A DNA stretch of 64,000 nt from Cycas panzhihuaensis (lineage: Eukaryota > Cycadophyta): the NCBI GenBank assembly GCA_023213395.1, contig CM041465.1, positions 34,417,741 to 34,481,740 on the forward strand, written 5' to 3'. Positions 57,001-64,000 of this stretch are shown here, piece after piece (the stretch's first letter is position 1; each line of letters starts with the position of its first letter). The position numbers and the translations under genes are program-made. The notes under the pieces were generated by a model that saw only the letters and a list, made by a program, of their open reading frames with translations, did no database searches and was not told the DNA's origin.

Positions 57001-58308
57001 TTTAAACAAAAAGAAGGCATAGACTATGAAGAAACTTTTGCACCAGTGGCGAATATGAATACTATCAGACTCATTTTGGCCTTAGCTGCTCAATGCAAAT
57101 GGCATGTTTATCAGATGGACATGAAGAGTACCTTTCTTAATGGTGATCTTCAGGAGGAGGTGTATTTGGAGCAACCTCCCAGATATAAAGTACAAGGCAA
57201 GGAGAATTTTGTATATCGCCTAAAAAAGGCGTTATATGGCTCGAAGCAAGCTCCAAGGGCATGGTACTCAAAGATCGATGACTACTTCTTGAGACATGGG
57301 TTTCATCAATCTACTTCAGATCCTAATCTATATATAAAAAATGAAATAAACCATGTAATTTTTGTTGTCTTGTATGTAAATGACTTAGTGATCACTGGTA
57401 GTGACACTAACATGATTCACATTCTCCAAGATGATTTGAAGAGAAGTTTCAAGATGACAGATCTTGGACTTCTCCATTATTTTTTAGGCTTTGAGATATG
57501 GCAATAGCTAGGTTATATCTTCATCTCCCAAGCGAAATATTCTTAGGACATTTTACAGTGGTTCAGGATGCACGACTACAAAACAGTGCCTACACCTATG
57601 GAGAATGGATCTAAGCTTACTCTCAATCAGGAAGCTACACTAGTAGATCCTACACTTTACCGACAGTTGATTGGGAGTCTCATTTATCTCACCAACACTC
57701 GACTAGATATTTTATTTACTATTGGGATTTTCTCACGTTACATGTCTCAACCCAATCAGATACACTGGAATACAGCCAAATGCATACTTAAGTACATCAA
57801 AGGCACATTACAGTATGGCCTTGAGTATGCACATAATGAGAACTTCACTCTGGAAGGGTTCTCAGATTCTGATTGGGCAGGTTGCCAAGATAGTAGAAGA
57901 TCAACCTCGGGATACTGTTTTTCCCTTTGTTCAGCAATTATTTCATGGAGTTGCAAGAAACAACCCAATGTTATCTTATCCTCCACCAAAGCATAGCACA
58001 AAGCTGCAGTCAGTGCAGTTTATGAGGCTATCTAGCTATGATGGATTCTTGGGGAACTTGGACTTGAGCAAGATCACCCCACTAGGATACATTATGACAA
58101 TCAAAGTATGCTCAAGTTAGCTAAGAATCCAGTGTTTCATGCACAGACAAAACACATCGAGGTTCACCATCACTTCATCAGAGAGCATATGCATAATGGT
58201 GAGATCAACCTCCAGTACAAACCTACAGAGGAGCAGACAGTAAGCATCTTTATCAATCCTCTTGGTAGAGAGAAGTTTATAAAATTCAGAGATGGTCTTG
58301 GTGTCTAA
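54068..58308 (+). pseudogene. Copia C gag-pol pseudogene
   Basis: Gag starts MAAINMLNACTIRLTGQDNYQEWKR (54068) and has an intact knuckle CHYCGKPGHITPDC (about 54808-54850), then a Gln-rich tail with a 60-bp duplication. The protease site reads DSEALQHM at about 55180 (Gly now Glu). INT (about 55580-56320) has LWHQRLGHL, CEACIM, FIDDF (55850), RTDNRGEF (55975) and TPQQNGVSE (56063): the three acidic residues are kept. RT (about 56770-57500) has VAKGFKQKEG, MDMKSTFLNGDLQEEVYLEQPP, YGSKQAPRAW and YVND (57373-57384, catalytic Asp now Asn). RNase H has DSDWAGC, STSGYC and YDNQS. Stops at about 15 places; the longest open part, 56090-56992, is 300 codons. Confidence 0.92.
54901..55020. repeat. Perfect 60-bp tandem duplication in gag
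   Basis: The two copies are identical (54901-54960 and 54961-55020). Read in the gag frame each holds several TAG codons among CAG/CAA (Gln). Confidence 0.97.
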
Positions 58309-58335
58309 CTTAACATTGTAAATAGTAAGGGGGGG

Positions 58336-58888
58336 TGTTAAACCTTATGTTTACATGTTAAGATAATGTACTTTAATTTTTATGTAATATGTGTACTTTT
58401 TACATTAGGGGTGACTTATCACTTAAGTGATAAAGTGCACACCCACATTCTTTCTAGTGACATAACGTTGTCACTAAAGGGTCAAATGGACCCTCATGCA
58501 TTTTTGCTCATATGAGAGCCCAAAAGGACACATGTCCAATATGCAAGGCATGTATCTTGGATGTTTAACACTTGTCAAACATCCAAGGCCTTAGGTCTCT
58601 CATCTCACTCTATATAATGAGACCTCTTCTCATTGTCTCAGAAGAGAGTTGGAGTTGTATTGTTATGCTATCAGTTTGCTAATCAAACTGTTCATTCTTT
58701 GGAGGTTGGACCAATTCCAACTCCACATATTGGGTATCATTTTCTCTTGCTCCTTCATTTGTGCATTGTCTCTTTACTCTCTATTTTCCTTAAGATTATT
58801 ATACTTGTTTGTATTTATGGAACTAGAACTAGAATGATCCTAGTTTTTAGATCTTGGGACTGTTGAGGCCATCTAGCCTCTTTTCACA
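58336..58888 (+). repeat. 3' LTR of Copia C
   Basis: It runs from tgttaaacctt to cttttcaca, preceded by the PPT agtaaggggggg. Matches 51279-51833. Confidence 0.95.
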
Positions 58889-58893
58889 CTAAT
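58889..58893. repeat. Target-site duplication (right) of Copia C
   Basis: ctaat, identical to 51274-51278. Confidence 0.9.
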
Positions 58894-58980
58894 CAAAAGT
58901 TATGACAAGGATGCACATTCTTAAAAGGTGTTGCAAGAAATTACATAGTAGTTTATACTCATTCCAGAGTGCAAAGAGGT
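58894..58980 (+). pseudogene. Gypsy D continuation, start of RNH-INT linker
   Basis: After the duplication the Gypsy D frame continues KSYDKDAHS, with the next Leu region broken (KVLQEIT). Recognition ends near 58980; the integrase expected next is absent. Confidence 0.6.
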
Positions 58981-59539
58981 TTTAAACGAAAAATATTATG
59001 AGTAATAAAGGATAGAAAATGAATAAAAGATAAAAGAGAGTAGATGAAAGGATTAGTAATTCTATTTTTATAAACATAAAACCACCTAAAACAAACAATA
59101 ATAGGTTTATAAAAATAAAAGATGGAATAATGTATATTTCTCAAAAGAAAAAACTCACATGATTCACATCATACTCCTCACAGATTATATAAATATAGAG
59201 TAAAATCCATATTCATATAATATATCATAAAGAAAACATGTTGTTTACATAATAAAAGAATTAATCTCACTCGATAAACAATTAGTTTTCCAAGTATATT
59301 TAATTTCTCATTGGATTCTTCTAGGGATAAGAAGCTTTTAGGATCTTGCCCCCTACCAAGATCCTTTATGGCCTAAGATTCCTATGTGGGTCTATCCTTT
59401 TAAACACTTCATTTTATTCTTAAATCTATAATCTTAACCTTCATACTACTTAGACCTTTATCTTCAAAAACTAGTAGTGTATACTCTTTACAGAGTGGTA
59501 GTTTATACTTGTTCTTGAGTAAGGTGTCCCCAGCCAAAA
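58981..59539 (-). other. Unassigned, probably the 3' part of Tat-like element E
   Basis: AT-rich, with short frames only. It lies downstream of the element E second RNase H, where its PPT and 3' LTR should be. LTR ends could not be fixed. Confidence 0.35.
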
Positions 59540-59955
59540 GATGAAAGTTAATCAAAATAATCATCCAAGATAGAAGAGACAAGAATATTAGCTTTAGCAT
59601 TAAGGGAATAAGGGACATACTAGATCATAACTGAAGAAAATAATGATAACAATAATAAAGCCTAATGGTGGAGGAGGAGTCATAAAGAGTGCACTTGATA
59701 TATCCCAACTAGCTGGTAGACTACAATTTAAGAATTAGAATATATGATGATGGACCCAGGATAAGAGTGAGAGATATCAGATAAGAATTCAATGATCGTT
59801 GAATATTCAACTTTATTATTAGTTACTCTAGGTATAAATAGGCTAGCATAGAGGAGAGGATTTTTTGATTATCCATAGATCACCTAACCAATAGAAAATG
59901 GTCATGGGTTACCTCTACTATCTCCATCAGTGAATATGCTCAATGCCGAGAGGAA
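59540..59955 (-). pseudogene. Second RNase H of element E
   Basis: FTDGDSRGNP (about 59940-59912; the second G of the TDGG motif is now D), then PRVTNNKVEYSTIIE (Glu, where NNEAEY is usual) and IIIYSNS (third Asp changed). After a gap comes HVPYSLNAKANILV (about 59620-59580, last Asp changed to Asn). It has the same layout as 18193-18753 and lies downstream of INT. Catalytic positions are mostly lost. Confidence 0.8.
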
Positions 59956-61019
59956 GATAGGAGTAGTATTTGGAGATAATGTAATCAATGAAAGAAGGTG
60001 TAATAATTAATCAATAAGGAGATGATAGTGAATGAGATTAGTTTTGACTATATTAAGAAAAAAGAAAAAATCATAATTGAGATAGCTATGATGAATAAGA
60101 ACAAAAGGTATCAACCAAGGTTTAATCATAACTGAGGCCATGGTGGACCCAAATAGTTATACCTAAACATGTTGAATGATTTATCCAAATGAACCCAACC
60201 TATTACATAGATATGTATGGATGAAGTCGTCACGCGACATGTCTTAGATTACAATAGGATGACAATAATATACTTCTTTTGCTTTTGTTCTTTTACTTTC
60301 TTTTTAAGTCTTTTTAATTAATTTTTCTTTTGCCTTTTACCTTTTTTAATATTTATAAGAAAAGTTTTATAACCATCCAATGTTGAAGTTCTTTAACTCA
60401 ATACAATAAGGATTTATCCTTTTCAATAGAACCCAAGATAAATGAGACTAATCTCCTTAAGGTTTGAACCATAGGAAAGAAGGGAAATCAAAATCACAGT
60501 GTCTCCAAATATAAAAGGAAGGTGATATAATGAGTACTCAATTTACAATATAGATAGAGAGAATTGAGGATAAAAAATAATAAAGATTAAATAGTAGGTG
60601 ATATATGACTAAGAAAGAATCCTCATGATGAAGGACTAGTAAGTAGAAGTATAATCTAAATAACAGAATATATAAAGCTGATGAACTAATCTCTTTTTTT
60701 AAGGATAAAGATAAATGACAAGGCTAGGGGCCCAAATTCTCTCAAGCACAGAGCTCAAAAGAGAAAAAAATAAACCCTAAAAGAAGAGCACTCTCAATCA
60801 ATACATATACTAGAATGAGCAATAAACTTATATGATCGTGAGTAAAATATTTATGAAAGCAAGAATAAATCAAGAGAAGATAAGAAAAAACTTAAAAACA
60901 ACTACCTATAGTTTTAGCTCATTAGACAAGAAAAGAAGTTTTGGAGCTATAGTTTATCCTTATTATAGAGACAAGGAATGCTACTAAGTATAAAATTTCC
61001 TCAAATATTAGGAGTTTAC
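59956..61019. other. Spacer between INT and second RNase H of element E
   Basis: About 1.06 kb, AT-rich, no domain and no trace of the antisense mobile-domain unit that sits in the same place in the other Tat-like element. Confidence 0.5.
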
Positions 61020-61965
61020 AAACTTTTTAAATTCTAAACCTTCCATTGTTGAGATTCGATAGACTCAATTATTTAAATCTTTGATTACTAGATAAGGACC
61101 AACCTACTTAGGAGAATACTTCCATTGTTTATTATGGAGGTATTCTAACTTCAATACTTTATTGCTAATATGAAACTTTTCTGGGCCTAAGCTACCTATT
61201 ATGTAGCTTGAATCATAGCCTTATATGCTACATTATTTTGTAAAGCATGTAGATAAGTCTCATCTAGAAAATAGTGTCATGCCTATAACATTTCTAATCA
61301 AGATTTTATAATCTCATAATGCATGAAATAGTTAAACATGCAATTCTCTATGAGAGGTTGTGACTATTTTGGCTAAAGTTTTATTAAAGGATTTAATTTA
61401 GCCATTCACTTGAGGGTGATAAGGGGCTAACAATCTATGAGTAACATGGAATTCATTACACACTTCACTAACATGGGGATTATAAAATGAAATCACATTA
61501 TTGGTAATAATAATATCTGGTACTCTAAATATACATATGATATGCTAAAAAATGAATATGATAATAATCTTTCCAGTAGCAGTGACTAACATAATAACTT
61601 CTCTCTATTTAGTAAAGTATTTAGTTGTAGTTATAATAAACTTATGACTGTTAGATGATGCTAAAAAAAATTGACCAATGAGATCAAAACTCCATTGGGA
61701 GAAATGCTAAGGTGAGATAATTGATTTCAATTCATGTGTAGGTTTGTGTATTAAGGTCGCATGGGATTGACATTTTTATACATGGGAATAAACATCTTTA
61801 AATAAGGTGGGCCAATAATAACCCATACGAAGAATATGTTAGGGCATTGATCAACCACCAAAATATCCACCACACGTTCCTTCATGGGATTCCATCAAGG
61901 CTATAAGTGTTTCATTGGGAGAAAGGTATCTCAATAAAATTCTATCAAAAGAACATTTATAAAGT
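61020..61965 (-). pseudogene. Element E integrase
   Basis: The zinc region reads ESHEGTCGGYFGG and YKCQSHATLIH (about 61880-61770). The core reads SFDLIGQ (Asp, about 61690), IITNNVISF (second Asp now Asn) and YHPQVNG-IKSFNKT (catalytic Glu now Lys). The C-terminal KYSPK-VGPYLVI is at about 61130-61090. Two lost catalytic residues plus stops make it inactive. Confidence 0.85.
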
Positions 61966-62730
61966 ACATCATCAAGTAAGAGATAATATATAACAACATT
62001 TTAAATTCATCTTCTCTTCTTAGACATAGAAGAAGAAGGGAAAGATTGATTGTGAAGATATGATTTAATTTCTCCATACCATGGATCATCAGAAGGGATA
62101 ACTTGGACATGGAGAACATGCTCATCTGGAAGAGTATCATCAATAGGTTGTTTGGTAGGATTAGGGAGAGGAGCATCAGACATGATCTCAATGATGACCA
62201 TACCTTTCTTATATTTTCTATTGACAATATGAAAGTTAAATTCTTATAGTAATAAGGACCATTTACTTAGTTACCTAGTAAGATTAGTTTTGGTAAGAAA
62301 ATATCTAATAGGATCAGATTGAACAATAAGATGGACCTTATTAGTAAGAAGATAATGTCATAACTTCTTAGTGGTAAAGATTAAAGTAAGGCATTCTTTT
62401 TCAAGAAGACCATACTAAAATTCATCAACCACTAAAGTCCTACTTATTAAATATATCACTTGTTCTTTACCAAAGTCATCCTCTTGTGCTAACATACCCA
62501 CTAACGATTCTTTTATAGATGAACTATACAAGATAAAAGGTTTATCAAACATTAGTAGAGCAAGAATATGTGTTGATATTAAGGCTTTCTTCAACTTATT
62601 GAAGGACTCTTAAACTTAAGGAGTTCATTACAATTTCACATCTTTCTTTAAGAGATTTATGATAGGCTTGGCATCCAAAGTGAAATTGGTAATAAAGTAT
62701 CTTAAGAAACTAAAACTACCTAAGGATTTA
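61966..62730 (-). pseudogene. Element E RNase H and RNH-INT linker
   Basis: The linker reads VIPSDDPWYGEIKSYL (about 62110-62060). The RNase H part (FILYSSSI, ISRTL-type, KECLTLIFTTKKL) is at about 62550-62340, with stops. Confidence 0.7.
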
Positions 62731-64000
62731 ATCTATTTATAGCTTTTAGGAGGAGGCATATCAATAATTACCTTTATCTTGTCCAGATCTATTCTAATCC
62801 CATTATGGGAAATAATGTTACCTAATATTCTTCCTAACGTTATGACAAAAACATATTTAGATGGATTACGACATAAATAATATTTCCTATACCTTTTGAA
62901 GATGATTCTCAAGTAACACACATGATCACATCTTTTGTAAGAAAGAACAAGTATATCATCTAAGTACATAGTAATAATATTACCAATCAAATCATAAAAA
63001 ATATAAACCACAACTCTTTAATAAGTAGTACTAGTATTTTTCAATCTAAAAGGCATGAATTTATACATGAAAGTTCTCCGAGGAGTAGTGAATGCAGTCT
63101 TATGACAATCTCGAGGTGAGATGGAAATCTGATTATAACCATAAAAGACATCCATAAGAGACATCACCTTGAAATTAGTCGTCTGATCCTAAATTTGATC
63201 AAGAAAAGGGAAAAGAAAATTATCTTTAGAGAATGCTTCATTAATGTTTCAGAAGTTAATAAAAATTCAGATTGAACTGTTTTTCTTTACAACTGGAACT
63301 ATATTAGAAACCCATTAAGAGTAATTACCACTCTCAATGAATCCAACTTCTAACAACTTCTCCACTTCTTGTTTGATAGTAAGAGAGATATATGAGTGAA
63401 TAGGATGTTGTTTTTGATATTTAGGTTTGATGCTAGGAGTTACTGTGATATTATGCTCAATAACTTAAGGATCAAGGCCATGAATATCTTTATAGTCCCA
63501 AGCAAAAACTGAGTAGAACTCATGAAAGAGATCCTTAAATTGAGAAATATGTTGGGGAGTACAACTAGCTCCTGATTTAATAATCTTAGGGATATTTCCT
63601 AGTTCTAAGTCAATGTCAATAGCTTGCTCCATAAGTATAGAATTTCCCTCTTTAAAATAAGGAGGAGTAGGTTCTACTAGAGAAACTACCTCTTAAGATT
63701 AGGAATGATCAACTAGCAATGAATCAAATTGCATTACTTTCAAAAAAAAATGATCAAAGTGAAAAAGATCAACGAGGAGTAAATTCCTTAGTAAGTTAGT
63801 AAATAAAGAAGAGTGCCTAAAATGTAAAGGAGAGTTAACCAAAGAGCCTAGATAGGTTGCAACAAACTCAATGATTGAAGGAACTTGAGAGAAAAGAATA
63901 GGCCTATCAATAAACTTCCAAATTAATATAAAGGTTTACTTAAAATCCTAATGATAAGACTAACAATCTTGATTAGACAAAGACATCAAGATGAGGGATG
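62731..64000 (-). pseudogene. Element E reverse transcriptase and upstream region
   Basis: 63011-62733 is open and contains MYLDDILVLS (catalytic Y-x-DD kept) and LGNIISHNGIRIDLDKIKVIIDMPPPKSYK. To the right come TAFTTPRRTFMYKFMPF (about 63100-63050), SLMDVFYGYNQI and the fingers region (about 63300). 63480-64000 matches the pre-RT linker (SQFKDLFHEFYSVFAWDYKDI), then acidic linker with no domain. Confidence 0.8.

Larger units (their letters stand above)
51279..58888 (+). mobile_element. Complete Ty1/Copia element (Copia C)
   Basis: A 7.6-kb element with 555- and 553-bp LTRs differing at about 5% of positions, a perfect target duplication, a PBS and a PPT (gtaaggggggg). Gag-PR-INT-RT-RNH are present in order. 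It is the best preserved Copia in the window, with open stretches up to 300 codons, but still has stops and lost catalytic residues. Confidence 0.95.
59000..64000 (-). mobile_element. Older Tat-like Ty3/Gypsy element E (3' part)
   Basis: A minus-strand element running off the right edge: PR/RT, RNH, INT (64000-61020), a spacer of 1.1 kb, then a second RNase H (about 59950-59540). Protein motifs match those of the 15364-31886 element in order and wording, so it is the same lineage. It is far more decayed and AT-rich. LTRs not identified; left limit approximate. Confidence 0.8.

Noticed and set aside
2003-58308. Reassignment or read-through of TAG as an amino acid
   Set aside because: TAG appears at both Gln and Trp positions, frameshifts and lost catalytic residues accompany it, and TGA/TAA stops also occur. 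Decay explains it better.
1-64000. CRISPR array, rRNA or tRNA genes
   Set aside because: Tandem repeats lack unique equal-length spacers, no cas-like frames exist, and the Met-tRNA-like matches are primer-binding sites beside LTRs. I saw no cloverleaf, but short tRNA relics would need a computed scan.

Overview
This window looks like intergenic DNA from a large, repeat-rich seed-plant genome. I found no host protein-coding gene, tRNA, rRNA or CRISPR array. Nearly everything recognisable is a retrotransposon: Ty1/Copia, Ty3/Gypsy (chromovirus and Tat-like) or an L1-type LINE. Most copies are old and broken by stops and frameshifts. The AT-rich background, deep nesting and old uncleared copies suggest a gymnosperm-like genome. 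That is an inference; no species marker is visible.

Layout. 1-2002: 5' LTR and leader of a minus-strand Copia (family A), inserted in a plus-strand Copia whose 3' part survives at 2003-3525. 3865-11369: a complete but decayed plus-strand Copia (B). 11375-13110: minus-strand Copia debris. 13130-47000: a nested block. Its oldest layer is a minus-strand chromovirus (Gypsy C), now in three pieces (13300-15242, 38096-38151, 45749 to about 46900). An L1 LINE (minus, 15257-15363 plus 31892-38081) sits in its RT region between 14-bp target duplications. A 16.5-kb Tat-like Gypsy (minus, 15364-31886, TSD tatat) sits in the LINE 3' UTR. Copia A (plus, 38152-45748) sits in Gypsy C just upstream of RT. 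47600-51278 and 58894 to about 58980: a plus-strand Gypsy (D) split by Copia C (51279-58888, TSD ctaat). About 59000-64000: an older minus-strand Tat-like element (E) running off the window.

The most interesting object is the Tat-like element at 15364-31886. It has LTRs of about 2.5 kb, a gag frame of about 930 codons broken once by TAG, and a PR-RT-RNH-INT region damaged by frameshifts. Between INT and the 3' LTR it carries two further modules. One is a second RNase H with a DEDD set, on the sense strand. The other is an antisense gene-like unit: TATA box, short first exon, two GT-AG introns, a plant-mobile-domain-like region and a coiled-coil C-terminus. Element E also has the extra RNase H downstream of INT but no antisense cassette that I can see. 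The cassette therefore looks like an acquisition in one branch, or a loss in the other.

The coding modules in each element follow normal retrotransposon logic: gag packages RNA, protease cleaves, RT/RNase H copies, integrase inserts. No copy here looks capable of doing this itself. Many premature stops are TAG where CAG (Gln) or TGG (Trp) would be expected, which points to cytosine deamination after silencing.
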